Numbered from the stretch's first letter, positions 37,981-47,394 are shown. The stretch is 64,000 nucleotides of DNA from Planctomycetota bacterium (GCA_014238905.1 JABAAE010000005.1:248001-312000), one strand, 5' to 3'. Numbers and translations are program-made. The notes: generated from the letters alone by a model not told the origin.

Positions 37981-38535
37981 ATGCAAGAAATCGACCCGTC
38001 CATCTATGGCCCTTTTTCGAATATGATACCCTCTTGCCCGGAGATGGACTTGTCATCGGGGAATCCTGATATTTCGCGTTTGAGCGAATTTGGGGAATTA
38101 GCCAATCAGCTTGCCGATACTGGCGGATCGGACCGCGAACTGGAGATGTCGCAATGCTGTCTTTCAGCCATTTGGCTATTCAACGATTTCCTCGAACAAT
38201 CGCACCTCATCAGCCAGACCCTGTACTCGCAAGCGGGCAGTTATTTACATGGGATAATGCATCGTAGAGAGGGAGATTTTGCCAACTCTCGCCATTGGCT
38301 GCGAAAAACCGTAGGCGCAGATTGTTTACTAGCTGTTACCAAAGGACTTCCGTTATGTTCAGACCCCGCGTTGATTGCCCGCTGCGGAACGCCATTTGAC
38401 CCTGCCCAATTAACCACCTTGGTCGAACAGAACCTAGACAACGACTCGCTGAACCTAAAAAAACTGACTTTTACCGAGTTATGGGGCCTGTTTGATTGGT
38501 GTTTCCACCAAACGACGTTTACGAATTCCAATTAA
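37981..38535 (+). CDS. Conserved hypothetical protein, 184 aa
   Basis: This soluble, helical protein has no signal peptide. Its central part reads YLHGIMHRREGDFANSRHWLRKTVG (about residues 88-112; the key features are HGIMHRREGD and the aromatic SRHW). I recall this pattern from uncharacterised planctomycete proteins of about 180 aa but cannot name a function. The C-terminus has LWGLFDWCFHQ. It is divergent from mch with only about 120 bp between them, so the two may share a control region. Confidence 0.75.
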   Translation: MQEIDPSIYGPFSNMIPSCPEMDLSSGNPDISRLSEFGELANQLADTGGSDRELEMSQCCLSAIWLFNDFLEQSHLISQTLYSQAGSYLHGIMHRREGDFANSRHWLRKTVGADCLLAVTKGLPLCSDPALIARCGTPFDPAQLTTLVEQNLDNDSLNLKKLTFTELWGLFDWCFHQTTFTNSN

Positions 38536-38649
38536 CAAAACCGCTCTACAGAGGGTCCTTGAGAGTCCGGGCTGCTTCATCTTCCGAAATAGGAGGTTAG
38601 GACAATTGGGTTATCTGTGGATTTTATCTGGAAATTACCAGCATTCTCC

Positions 38650-38678
38650 TTGAACACCCCTACAATCATAACTATTGT
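38650..38678 (+). promoter_or_regulatory. Candidate sigma-70-type promoter
   Basis: TTGAAC and TATTGT are separated by exactly 17 bp, about 80 bp before the ATG of the secreted Gly-rich protein gene. A GGAG sits 6 nt before that ATG. Both hexamers match the consensus at four of six positions. The prediction is by eye only. Confidence 0.45.
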
Positions 38679-38756
38679 ATGGGTTTAACGGATGCGCCAT
38701 TGGTGCGCTTGATAGTCTTGCCAGTTTTTAATGGCTTTTTATACATGGAGATTTTC

Positions 38757-39764
38757 ATGAGATCGGTTCTTACTGGCTTTCTTTTTGCCACCGTAATACC
38801 CGCATTGGGAATGTCGCAGGATGCGATTCAGCCTGAGATTTCGATTAAAACCGCTTCTCTAACTCGAGAGGGGCATTTGGTCGGTACGATCTCTACCGCA
38901 CTATCTTCCTTTGCCGCGATTAGTCCCGCCGAAGGACTGACGGTCACTCTATCTCGCAAAGGGACGGTCATGGGCAAAGCCGAAACCGGTCGCGAGGGCA
39001 CGTTTGTCATGGAAAACGTAAAGCCGGGACGATACAGCTTGGTTGCCGCCGGAAAAACGGCTTTACTAGCCACCGGAATTGATATCGTCGCCGCTGTCAA
39101 AGACGCTCCAGCGAAGGACGTTGATGGCCTGAACATGGTCGCGATGCCGAGTCCCTACGACATGGCGAAGACGATTCTTTCCCGTTTCAGAAAACGTTTA
39201 GCTGCTGGCAATCCTGTCAAACAGACTCCGATCCAATTGATTTCTACCCGAGTCACAACCCCTTCCGTGACCGAAGGGACCATTCAAGGACAGGTGGCTG
39301 ATCTCAACGGAGCCTTAGTCGGAAAAGCGACGGTCGTCTTGGTGCAGGGCGACAAGGTGGTCGTCCAAACGCAAGCTCAGCATGGGGTTTATACATTTGA
39401 TAACGTGAAACCAGGCATTTATTCCTTGATGGCAGTCTCCGACGGCGGATTTTCGGTATTCGGGTTAGAAGTGCTCAAAGGGTCCATCACTCGAAAGGTC
39501 TCGTTTGAGAAGGCATCGCCCACCGACATCACCTTGGTGGATGGAAAGACGATTTTACTCATTACAACTCAGGACGACGAAGAAGATAAAAATACAGAAG
39601 ATGAAGAAGAAGATGAAATCATCATTCCCTTCTTTCCCGGTTCCGGACCTGGCGGAGGCGGTGGTCTAGGAGGTGGCGGCGGTGGTCTAGGTGGTCTAGG
39701 AGCTGTAGCTGGAGTCGCTGGATTGACTGCCGGTGTCGCTGCTCTGAGCGCCTCACCCAAGTAG
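38757..39764 (+). CDS. Secreted protein with carboxypeptidase-regulatory-like repeats and Gly-rich tail
   Basis: The start is the ATG at 38757, with GGAG 6 nt upstream, giving 335 aa. A signal peptide (about residues 1-20, ending near GMSQD) precedes two related beta-sandwich repeats. The first (about 35-105) has GTVMGKAETGREGTFVMENVKPGRYSLVAAG. The second (about 170-250) has GALVGKATVVLVQG and VYTFDNVKPGIYSLMAVSDGG. Both resemble CarboxypepD_reg-like domains. The C-terminus has an acidic run (DDEEDKNTEDEEEDE), a Gly-rich linker and a short hydrophobic Ala/Gly/Val/Leu helix (AGVAGLTAGVAAL) that could sit in a membrane. It is followed by a clear terminator, so it is a single-gene unit. A surface or matrix role is inferred. 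Confidence 0.85.
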   Translation: MRSVLTGFLFATVIPALGMSQDAIQPEISIKTASLTREGHLVGTISTALSSFAAISPAEGLTVTLSRKGTVMGKAETGREGTFVMENVKPGRYSLVAAGKTALLATGIDIVAAVKDAPAKDVDGLNMVAMPSPYDMAKTILSRFRKRLAAGNPVKQTPIQLISTRVTTPSVTEGTIQGQVADLNGALVGKATVVLVQGDKVVVQTQAQHGVYTFDNVKPGIYSLMAVSDGGFSVFGLEVLKGSITRKVSFEKASPTDITLVDGKTILLITTQDDEEDKNTEDEEEDEIIIPFFPGSGPGGGGGLGGGGGGLGGLGAVAGVAGLTAGVAALSASPK

Positions 39765-39790
39765 GCAATCTTCGTCTTGAATTCAATCAA

Positions 39791-39816
39791 AGGGAGCCGT
39801 TTTGGCTCCTTTTTTC
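39791..39816 (+). terminator. Rho-independent terminator
   Basis: A GGAGCC stem, GTTTT loop and GGCTCC stem are followed directly by a run of six to seven T residues. It lies 27 bp after the stop codon of the secreted Gly-rich protein gene and separates it from the glycosyltransferase gene. Confidence 0.85.
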
Positions 39817-39893
39817 TGTTCTTGAAATCCATATTGACTTGTCAGGCAACTATTCGCCAAAATCAGCCTAATTACGGAATTCAAGGATGAATT

Positions 39894-40901
39894 TTGACCT
39901 CAAAACAATCTATTACCGTTGTCGTTCCCTGCTATAACGAGGCAGACGTTCTTCCCTTGCTGTATGAGCGGCTCAGAAACCTCTCGCTCGAGCCGGAGTA
40001 TCGGATCGACTTCGTCTTGGTTGATGATGGATCAACCGATGACACCTGGTCCCAAATATCGGCAATTTGCAGGGAACGCGAAGGCTGGAAGGGCATTCGT
40101 CTTTCTCGTAATTTCGGACATCAAAGAGCCTTGTGGTCCGGTTTTCAGCAGGCCACCGGTGATGCTGTGTTCGTCTTGGACGCTGACTTGCAGGATCCTC
40201 CCGAGAAACTGCGTGATTTTGTGGAACAATGGAAAAACGGCCATCAAGTTGTTTACGGGGTCAGAACAAAACGCAAAGAGTCGGTTTGGAAAAAGATCGC
40301 TTACAAATCTTTTTATCGCATCTTGGCCAGAGTCGCCGACATCGAAATCCCTCTCGATAGCGGAGACTTCTGTCTAATGGACAGGCAAGTGGTCGACGCG
40401 ATGCTTCAATCCAACGAAACGACGCCTTTTATTCGGGGAATCAGAGCATGGGTTGGATTTCGCCAGGTCGCGTTGGAATACGAACGAAATCCGAGAGCCG
40501 CGGGAAGAGAAAAATACAGCCTTTCCATGCTGGTTGAACTGGCGATTAATGGTGTCTTTGGTTTTTCGCGTAAACCGCTGCGGATGATCACCTGGTCAGG
40601 GTTGCTGGTTTTTGGTCTCGGTGGCATGATCGCTTTGGGCTTTTTGTTGTCGATCGTATTGAATGCTTCGGTTCCCGGTGATCTGGGATGGATGGCCGCC
40701 GGTATGGCCGGACTGAGCCTGAGTACCGGCCTGATTTTGACGTCGATAGGCATCGTTGGTGAGTACGTGGGAAGGGTCTTTGAGGCCGCATCGGCGAGAC
40801 CGGTTAGCTTTGTATCAGAAATTTCCGAGAGACCTTCCGATTCCCCCTCTCGCCAAGAAAATCAATTCAACGTGGATTTTTTCAGAAAAAGAGCGGCCTA
40901 A
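39894..40901 (+). CDS. Family 2 glycosyltransferase with two membrane helices (GtrB/ArnC/DPM1-like)
   Basis: The start is a TTG at 39894, supported by AAGGA 6 nt upstream; an overlapping ATG is out of frame. The 335-aa product has the GT2 fold: VVVPCYNEADVLP, LVDDGSTDDTW, DADLQDPPE (the DxD-type metal site), DSGDFCLMDRQV, and RNPRAAGREKYS. Two C-terminal helices (about 225-250 and 262-287) anchor it in the membrane. This is the layout of polyprenyl-phosphate sugar transferases, which load a sugar from a nucleotide donor onto a lipid carrier. The next gene begins at the base after its stop, so the two form a unit. Confidence 0.92.
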   Translation: MTSKQSITVVVPCYNEADVLPLLYERLRNLSLEPEYRIDFVLVDDGSTDDTWSQISAICREREGWKGIRLSRNFGHQRALWSGFQQATGDAVFVLDADLQDPPEKLRDFVEQWKNGHQVVYGVRTKRKESVWKKIAYKSFYRILARVADIEIPLDSGDFCLMDRQVVDAMLQSNETTPFIRGIRAWVGFRQVALEYERNPRAAGREKYSLSMLVELAINGVFGFSRKPLRMITWSGLLVFGLGGMIALGFLLSIVLNASVPGDLGWMAAGMAGLSLSTGLILTSIGIVGEYVGRVFEAASARPVSFVSEISERPSDSPSRQENQFNVDFFRKRAA

Positions 40902-42278
40902 GTGAAAGTTGTCATCGTTGGAGCAGGAGCCACTGGATTGGCTTTGTCCTACATACTCGCCAGGTCTGGTGTCGAGGTTGAAATCATCGAAGGTTCCCAT
41001 CGTGCCGGTGGGTTGCTGAGCACGTTTGATGCCGGTGACGATCACCGTCTTGAGTATTTCTACCACCATTTCTTTACGCATGATGCTGAGATTAACTGGC
41101 TATTGGGGGAACTCAATTTAGAGAACGACATCCTGTTCAAATCCTCCACTATGGGGATTTACCGCAACGGCCAGGTCCACAACTTTAATGGCATTCGCGA
41201 TTTGCTGTCTTTTAAAGCGATGAGCTTTTTATCTCGTTTTCGTTTTGGTATTTCCTCCGCGTTACTCGCTTACCGAAAATACTACACCACTCAGGAGTCC
41301 CAGACGGCCCTCGCATGGTTCCTTAAAAACGCAGGAAAGGATGCAACCGATGCCATTTGGCGGCCCATGCTGGAAGTCAAATTCGGGGACCAAGCGGACA
41401 GAATCCCCTTAGCCTGGATTGCCGGCCGGCTTCGGCAACGTGTTTTATCTCGCAAAGCGGGTGTCGAAAAACTTGGTTACTTAAGAGGATCTTTACAACG
41501 GCTTACCGATACGTTGGTGATGGAATTAGCCGACTTAGGTGTCAAAATCAATCTTGGAAAAAAGGTAGCAGCGGTAGACCCCAACGGCTCGCCTGCCATC
41601 GAGCTGGAAGACGGTAGTCGAATCTCCGGAAATCAGCTCGTGTTCACCATTCCTTCGGACAAGCTTGCTTCTCTCATGTCGCCCATCTTGCCTTCCTACG
41701 CGACTGACCTTGCAAAAATTGAATATCTAGGCGCCCTATGTACGGTGCTATCCTTTAAAGAGCCCCTTTCAAGTATCTACTGGACGAATGTGGCTGACGG
41801 TCAGTTTGATTTTGGAGGAGTCATTGAACAGACCCAATTGGTTCCCGCGTCAGAATATGGTGGACAACACCTGGTCTATCTTTCGAAGTATGCCGCCTTG
41901 AATGATTCGATTTGGCAGGACACCGACAAAGTTTTGATCGACCGGCAATTAAGCCAGCTTGAAACAATGTATCAGAGGCCGGTCCGCGAGGACCTCAATC
42001 GGTCGTGGGTCTTTCGAACACAAAATGCAGCTCCCCTGACTGACCTCGGATTTCGCGATCGCATCCCACCTTTTGCAATGCCGATTGACAATCTCTGGAT
42101 GGCCTCGATGTGCCATCTTTATCCGGAAGAAAGAAGCGTTAACAACAGTATCCGGATCGCCGCCGAGATCGCCGACGAAATGGGATTTATGGAGGCAGCG
42201 TCCATGGTTCCTCGGGGAATCAGCGAGGCAGGCAAGGCAGGCAAATCCCCGCCCCTGACGATTCGGCGTGCCGCCTGA
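40902..42278 (+). CDS. FAD-dependent amine-oxidase-like oxidoreductase
   Basis: The start is a GTG at the first base after the glycosyltransferase stop. The 458-aa protein opens with a Rossmann FAD site (VVIVGAGATGLALSYILARSG, then the acidic residue in EIIEG and a RAGGLLSTF loop). It ends with a C-terminal FAD-contact region (PIDNLWMASMCHLYPEERSVNNSI). It resembles the protoporphyrinogen-oxidase / UDP-galactopyranose-mutase-like NAD(P)-binding-8 superfamily. Such genes are often paired with GT2 enzymes in envelope-glycan loci. The substrate, perhaps a lipid-linked sugar or a polyprenyl compound, is not known. Confidence 0.88.
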   Translation: MKVVIVGAGATGLALSYILARSGVEVEIIEGSHRAGGLLSTFDAGDDHRLEYFYHHFFTHDAEINWLLGELNLENDILFKSSTMGIYRNGQVHNFNGIRDLLSFKAMSFLSRFRFGISSALLAYRKYYTTQESQTALAWFLKNAGKDATDAIWRPMLEVKFGDQADRIPLAWIAGRLRQRVLSRKAGVEKLGYLRGSLQRLTDTLVMELADLGVKINLGKKVAAVDPNGSPAIELEDGSRISGNQLVFTIPSDKLASLMSPILPSYATDLAKIEYLGALCTVLSFKEPLSSIYWTNVADGQFDFGGVIEQTQLVPASEYGGQHLVYLSKYAALNDSIWQDTDKVLIDRQLSQLETMYQRPVREDLNRSWVFRTQNAAPLTDLGFRDRIPPFAMPIDNLWMASMCHLYPEERSVNNSIRIAAEIADEMGFMEAASMVPRGISEAGKAGKSPPLTIRRAA

Positions 42279-42423
42279 TATCGGCCGACCTATGAGGCTG
42301 CACAGTTGGTCACTGAGATGAGTCCGTGCAGCAGATCATCACGAACAGCTCATTAAAAAATTTGTGTTGGACGTTCAATAGGGGTTTCCTGGTCTGTTCG
42401 ATCAACAGCCGAAAACCAGCCGC

Positions 42424-43197
42424 TTAACGTAGACTGATGGTGCCACCGTCAATAGCGTGAATACTTCCAGTCACAAAAGAGGCTTCATCACTGCAAAGAT
42501 AGAGGGCGGCGGAGGCCAACTCAAAAGGCGTACCCATTCGTCCTATCGGCTGGTAATCCGAAAGCCTTTGCATGGTCTGTTCCTGTTCATCAGGAAAATT
42601 CTCTTTGACGAACCCGTCTACAAAAGGCGTATGGATTCGACCGGGCAAAATGGCATTGCAGCGAATGTTTTGATCGACGAAATCTTTGGCGATGGAATAA
42701 GTCATGGCTGTCACGGCACCTTTGCTGGCTGTATAGGCAAACCGATCCGCCAGCCCAAACCAGGCGACTGTCGAAGAGATATTCAATATCACTCCCCCTC
42801 CATCGCTGGCCATTCGCGGCAGGACAGCATGGGAAACGTTGTAGACACCTTTACAGTTGACCGCCATCACACGATCAAAATCTTCTTCGGACGTGGTAGC
42901 CGCATCGCCAATATGGGCGATACCGGCATTATTAACGAGAATTTCGACAGGGCCCTGTTCGGCCCAAATACTCTCGATGCAGTCCATCATTCCATGATGA
43001 TCCGTTACGTCTGCTGCCACATAGATGACTTCAAGCCCCTCCTTCTCTAGTTCGGCTCTGGTCTTTTCACCCATGGCGGTATCACGGTCCAGTATCACAA
43101 CGGTGGCCCCCTGTTTGGCAAAAAGCTCAACAATCCCTCGACCGATCCCCGATCCTCCGCCAGTCACAATGGCCGTTTTGCCGTCAAGTCGAAACAT
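42424..43197 (-). CDS. Short-chain dehydrogenase/reductase
   Basis: The start is the ATG at 43197, with AAGGTG about 6 nt upstream; the frame extends further only by chance. The 257-aa product has TGGGSGIG, NNAG, the Ser in NISSTVAWFG, YTASK and a PGRIHTPF segment, so the catalytic triad is intact. It is divergent from the IlvD/Edd dehydratase with a 215-bp gap. Similar SDRs in sugar-acid pathways oxidise aldoses or 2-keto-3-deoxy acids or act on fucose or xylose. An oxidative sugar pathway role is inferred from position only. Confidence 0.9.
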   Translation of the reverse strand: MFRLDGKTAIVTGGGSGIGRGIVELFAKQGATVVILDRDTAMGEKTRAELEKEGLEVIYVAADVTDHHGMMDCIESIWAEQGPVEILVNNAGIAHIGDAATTSEEDFDRVMAVNCKGVYNVSHAVLPRMASDGGGVILNISSTVAWFGLADRFAYTASKGAVTAMTYSIAKDFVDQNIRCNAILPGRIHTPFVDGFVKENFPDEQEQTMQRLSDYQPIGRMGTPFELASAALYLCSDEASFVTGSIHAIDGGTISLR

Positions 43198-43412
43198 ATG
43201 ATCACCTTTAGAAAATCGATGCTGGCCGGATTCCTTTTGGGAAAAGGTATCATTGGCCACGTAGACCCACCGCCAATCTCAACGGTAAACTGGAATCTTA
43301 AAAATCTGGATTCTTCGTTCAGGCAGCCGTCAACTGACGGTCCGAATCACAGGAACAAAACCACGATTGACCTCTTTGTCATATATTAATGAATTCAACC
43401 GGGTAAAACAGG

Positions 43413-45185
43413 ATGGCATCTTCTGAAAAGCGAAAACCGCTCCGCAGCGAACAGTGGTTCAACGATCCTGAAGACCCGGGAATGACCGCCGTTTACGTAG
43501 AGAGATTCTTTAATTATGGAATCACCGCGGACGAACTCCAATCCGGACGCCCTGTCATTGGTATAGCTCAAATAGGGAGCGATATTACTCCCTGCAACCG
43601 AATCCATCTACAAACGGTGGAACGGGTTCGCGATGGTGTACGCGATGCAGGTGGCATCCCCTTGGTATTCCCAGTTCACCCAATCCAGGAAAGTGTGCGG
43701 CGACCAACGGCAGCCCTCGATCGGAATTTGGCCTACATGGGATTAGTCGAAATCATCCATGGCTACCCCTTTGATGGTTTGGTCCTGACAACCGGCTGTG
43801 ACAAGACGACTCCAGCCTGCCTTATGGCCGCGGCAACCACCAACCTCCCCTCGATTGCTTTGTCAGGTGGCCCGATGCTCGACAGTTACCATGAGGGCAA
43901 ACTAACAGGTTCCGGAGTCGCGCTCTGGGAGGCTCGCAAATTATTGGCAGCCAAGGAGATTGATTACACTCGTTTCATGGAAATCGTGGCAGCTAGCACC
44001 ACCAGCCAAGGCCATTGCAACACAATGGGAACCGCCTTGACCATGAATTGCCTGGCGGAGGTTCTCGGCATGTCTCTCCCCGGATGTGGTGCCATACCAG
44101 CTGTTTTCAGGGAACGAATGCAGATGGCCTATGCCACCGGACAAAGGATTGTTCCGATGGTCGGTGAAGATTTAACACCCGAAAAAATCCTGACCAGGAA
44201 AGCATTTGAAAACGCCATCGTCGCCAATACGGCTTTAGGTGGCTCGACTAATGCTCCCCCGCATTTATGCGCGATTGCCCGGCATTTGGGTATCGAATTG
44301 ACCGTTTTTGATTGGGAAAAGTTGGGATATGACATTCCACTTTTGGTCAACTGCCAGCCAGCAGGCCATTTCCTCGGAGAAGCCTTTCACCGATCCGGCG
44401 GTGTCCCGACGGTCTTAAAAGAACTCGCCGCCGGGGGAAAAATCCATCTGGATTGCCCAACGGTTTCAGGAGATCCGATTGGCCACGCTCTCAACACCGC
44501 CGCAGATGGAGACAACCGCGTCATCATGCGGTACGAAACGCCGCTCAAAACCGAAGCCGGTTTTCTTGTCCTCAAAGGGAACCTCTTCGACTCGGCTTTG
44601 ATCAAAACCAGTGTCATCAACGAACAATTTCGGCAAAAGTATGTCAATGATAAAGGATTCTTCGTAGCCCGGGCGATCGTCTTCGACGGTCCCGAGGATT
44701 ATCACAACCGGATCAACGATGACGCCCTTGAAATTAATGAAGACTGCTTGCTGGTCATCCGAGGCGCCGGTCCGGTCGGTTATCCAGGCTCCGCCGAAGT
44801 CGTCAATATGCAACCACCGGACCACCTCATTCAGAAGGGTATCGATACCTTGCCAACATTAGGAGACGGACGGCAGAGTGGCACTTCAGCTAGTCCCTCA
44901 ATCTTAAATGCCAGCCCGGAATCAGCGGTAGGAGGCCGGCTCTCTATTTTAGAAACGGGTGATAAAATCAAAATTGACATTCAAAATCGTCAGGTTGATT
45001 TAATGATTTCACAATCTGACATCGATCAACGGGTGGCGGACTATATCCCGCCTGTCCTGACTGACCAGACTCCGTGGCAGGAAATCTACAGGGGTTGTGT
45101 TGGGCAATTGGAAACAGGGGCTTGCTTGGATTTTGCCACCAAATTTAGAAATGTAGCCGCTGATACCCCGCGACGAAATCATTAA
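43413..45185 (+). CDS. IlvD/Edd-family dehydratase (aldonate dehydratase type)
   Basis: This 590-aa protein has the conserved Fe-S cysteines of the family: ITPCNRIH (about residue 52), TTGCDKTTPAC (about 128-136) and GHCNTMGTALTMNC (about 201-214). VANTALGGSTNAPPHL and SGGPM are also present. Its N-terminal motif FFNYGITADELQSGRPVIGIAQ resembles D-xylonate and L-arabinonate dehydratases more than the branched-chain IlvD. The enzyme would remove water from a sugar acid to give a 2-keto-3-deoxy acid, as in Weimberg- or Dahms-type pentose oxidation. The divergent SDR may supply the sugar-oxidising step. Gluconate/phosphogluconate dehydratase is a less likely alternative. Confidence 0.88.
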   Translation: MASSEKRKPLRSEQWFNDPEDPGMTAVYVERFFNYGITADELQSGRPVIGIAQIGSDITPCNRIHLQTVERVRDGVRDAGGIPLVFPVHPIQESVRRPTAALDRNLAYMGLVEIIHGYPFDGLVLTTGCDKTTPACLMAAATTNLPSIALSGGPMLDSYHEGKLTGSGVALWEARKLLAAKEIDYTRFMEIVAASTTSQGHCNTMGTALTMNCLAEVLGMSLPGCGAIPAVFRERMQMAYATGQRIVPMVGEDLTPEKILTRKAFENAIVANTALGGSTNAPPHLCAIARHLGIELTVFDWEKLGYDIPLLVNCQPAGHFLGEAFHRSGGVPTVLKELAAGGKIHLDCPTVSGDPIGHALNTAADGDNRVIMRYETPLKTEAGFLVLKGNLFDSALIKTSVINEQFRQKYVNDKGFFVARAIVFDGPEDYHNRINDDALEINEDCLLVIRGAGPVGYPGSAEVVNMQPPDHLIQKGIDTLPTLGDGRQSGTSASPSILNASPESAVGGRLSILETGDKIKIDIQNRQVDLMISQSDIDQRVADYIPPVLTDQTPWQEIYRGCVGQLETGACLDFATKFRNVAADTPRRNH

Positions 45186-45213
45186 ATTTGAAGGTGCGTT
45201 TTGACACCGTTGG

Positions 45214-46509
45214 TTATCTAATTTTGGCACGCGACTTCAGGCGGGCCAAAAGAACCATCTCCTTTTCACCACGGCGGACGTGGATTTTGACCATTTTATC
45301 AATCGCTTTGGACGAAATGGCAAGGGATAACTCGGCAAACGAGCTGATATCATCGGTATCAACTCGAAAAATAACATCACCCCTTTCCAGACCAGCCTCC
45401 ATGGCTGCCGAATCTGGTGAAACCATCGAAACGAAACTACCCTCTGTGTCAGAATTATCTTGGGAATTAGGTCCGTAAACGCCTAAATATCCAGATCCAA
45501 CGGCCATCAGGATCAGGCCACCATATTGATCCAATTCCCTTTTGAACCGTCGCACCTCATCAAACGAATAAGTGCAACGGCTAAACAATATCGATTGAAT
45601 GCCTTCTACCTGTTTGAGTTCATCCAAAATCGATTGCGTGATAGAGTGCTCGACGAATTCGACTTCCGCAACATTGGTCATCGACCTGATCCATCGTAAA
45701 TCCGCCGCTTCTCCAGACCAGTTACTACCGACGGTGATCTTTTGAGCCGGAAAACCACCCGAGTCCGATTTTTGCAGCCGAACACCATCCACACCGCCGA
45801 CGACTAACCGACGGCCTCCCTTTAACTCAACAAATCTTTGCGGAGGATTCCGATCAGCGACATTCTCAGTTTGACGTTGCTCCAACGGTCTCTTTCGACG
45901 GCCACCTTTTTCTTTTTGTTTGATTTCCTCAATTTTCCCGAGGACGGCTTCGAGGTTTAACGAGCTTTTTTTCACCTCATCGATTTCCACCTGAAGATCT
46001 TCGGCGATCAAGAATCCCAAACCTGCCAATTCTTCCATTTCATCGACCTGAATCCCTCGGTCGACTAATTGTTTCACCGCCACCGCGTTACGTTGTAGAC
46101 GCCATTGACCGATCGCCCGCTGCCCCCAACTCGCAAAGCGTTCTCTATGTTCAACAGGTAGACTCATCGAACGACGAAGCACGCGTTCAAGAACTTCAAT
46201 TTCGCCACCGATGGCAATCGCTTTGATGACCTTGACAATTCGGAAAGATATTTCGGGTGATTCGGTTTTAATCCGATCAAAAAGCGGCTGAATCACCTGC
46301 ACACCCCGGCCAATCAGGTCATTGGTGGCGTTCTCACGATCTCGATAGGAAGTCGCTCCTAGCCGATTGATTACCAAATTCAATCCATCCAAGTCCTGGT
46401 TCAGGGAATTGGGTTGACGAACTGACTCCACCGCAGGAACCGGCACTTGGCCGAGGCCTACGCTGGCGGACAGGGTCAACGCCGCAATGCTCAGTAAACA
46501 GGACTTCAC
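45214..46509 (-). CDS. Exported protein with HEAT-like N-terminus and C-terminal PDZ
   Basis: The start is a GTG at 46509 with GGAG 6 nt upstream; it puts a signal peptide at the very N-terminus (KSCLLSIAALTLSASVGLGQ). The 431-aa product has a helical region with the motif LGATSYRDRENATNDLIGRG, as in other planctomycete secreted HEAT-type proteins. A Lys/Arg-rich linker (KEKGGRRKRPLEQRQ) and a central beta-rich region follow. A PDZ domain (about 335-430) has YLGVYG and AAMEAGLERGDVIFRVD. No protease domain is present. It faces the dehydratase gene convergently, with 28 bp between the stops. A periplasmic scaffold or sensor role is inferred. Confidence 0.82.
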   Translation of the reverse strand: MKSCLLSIAALTLSASVGLGQVPVPAVESVRQPNSLNQDLDGLNLVINRLGATSYRDRENATNDLIGRGVQVIQPLFDRIKTESPEISFRIVKVIKAIAIGGEIEVLERVLRRSMSLPVEHRERFASWGQRAIGQWRLQRNAVAVKQLVDRGIQVDEMEELAGLGFLIAEDLQVEIDEVKKSSLNLEAVLGKIEEIKQKEKGGRRKRPLEQRQTENVADRNPPQRFVELKGGRRLVVGGVDGVRLQKSDSGGFPAQKITVGSNWSGEAADLRWIRSMTNVAEVEFVEHSITQSILDELKQVEGIQSILFSRCTYSFDEVRRFKRELDQYGGLILMAVGSGYLGVYGPNSQDNSDTEGSFVSMVSPDSAAMEAGLERGDVIFRVDTDDISSFAELSLAISSKAIDKMVKIHVRRGEKEMVLLARLKSRAKIR

Positions 46510-46683
46510 AACAGTCTCCAGGTGATGGAAAAGAAGCCGCCAGATGATGATTGAAGAAACCACCTTATTCTAGCGGATTTCCAACTCAAAAAGTGCACCG
46601 GAGATTAACAATCGGAGCCAATCTCGTCGAGATCGATTTTATTTGAGGGCATCAGACTGGCAAAACGCGCGGGATTTGTCGGT

Positions 46684-47394
46684 TCAAATCGTCGAAAGGC
46701 CGCCGTCGACCCCCAAGACCTGCCCGGTCATCCACCCACTACGGTCGGTCAGCAGGAAACGGGACAGTTCCGCAACATCACCGGTTTGTCCAATTCTTTT
46801 CAATGGATAGCTCTCGTCCATCTGCTGACGGCGTTCGGGACGATCCAAAAATCTCTGCGACAATGTGGTTTCGATTAAGGCTGGAGCCACGCAATTGACC
46901 CGTATGCCGGGAGACCACTCCGCCGCCAACGATCGGGTCATCCCTTCGATCGCCGATTTCGAGCTCGCAATCGAGGCGTGCATTCCCATTCCGCGTTGGG
47001 CCGCGACCGAGCTAAATAGAACAACTGAACTGGTCGATTGGGAGGATCCGAGCTTGAGGCCTGCCGCGCAGGCTTGAAGGAACTTCACGGCGCCGATCAC
47101 ATTCACTTCAAAATCCCGGCGAAAATCTTCCGGCTTTAAAGAGCGAAAAGATCGTAAATTGATCGAACCGGGACAATACGCTACACCTCGAAGCGAGGCG
47201 GGAATCCAAGCGGGAGGAATCGTGGCATTGGGGTCCGAGAAATCGACTTGATGCTGGGTCACATCCGGATGCCAATCCGCAACCGGTTCGCGGGACAAAA
47301 TCACCAGTCGTCCACCATCCTGCAACAGCCGATCAGCCAAATCTCGTCCAATGCCCTTGGTGCCGCCGGCAATCACATAATTTGCAACTTCCAT
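46684..47394 (-). CDS. SDR-fold protein lacking the catalytic tyrosine
   Basis: The start is the ATG at 47394, with GGAGAG about 7 nt upstream, giving 236 aa. The cofactor motif AGGTKGIG is present, the usual NNAG is replaced by YCPG, and a Ser is in place in LFSSVAAQRGMG. The YxxxK site reads IASSK, so the catalytic Tyr is replaced by Ile while Lys remains. The rest (RSLAAEWSPGIRVNCVAPALIET, DGGLSTI) is typical. A known SDR side branch has the form HASIAAAK here, so this is a family trait rather than a mutation. It may bind NAD(P) without classical catalysis or use another residue. Confidence 0.87.
   Translation of the reverse strand: MEVANYVIAGGTKGIGRDLADRLLQDGGRLVILSREPVADWHPDVTQHQVDFSDPNATIPPAWIPASLRGVAYCPGSINLRSFRSLKPEDFRRDFEVNVIGAVKFLQACAAGLKLGSSQSTSSVVLFSSVAAQRGMGMHASIASSKSAIEGMTRSLAAEWSPGIRVNCVAPALIETTLSQRFLDRPERRQQMDESYPLKRIGQTGDVAELSRFLLTDRSGWMTGQVLGVDGGLSTI

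Noticed and set aside
42279..42423. CTGCAC/GTGCAG inverted repeat after the FAD oxidoreductase gene
   Set aside because: Loop of about 22 nt and no T-run; not a convincing terminator.
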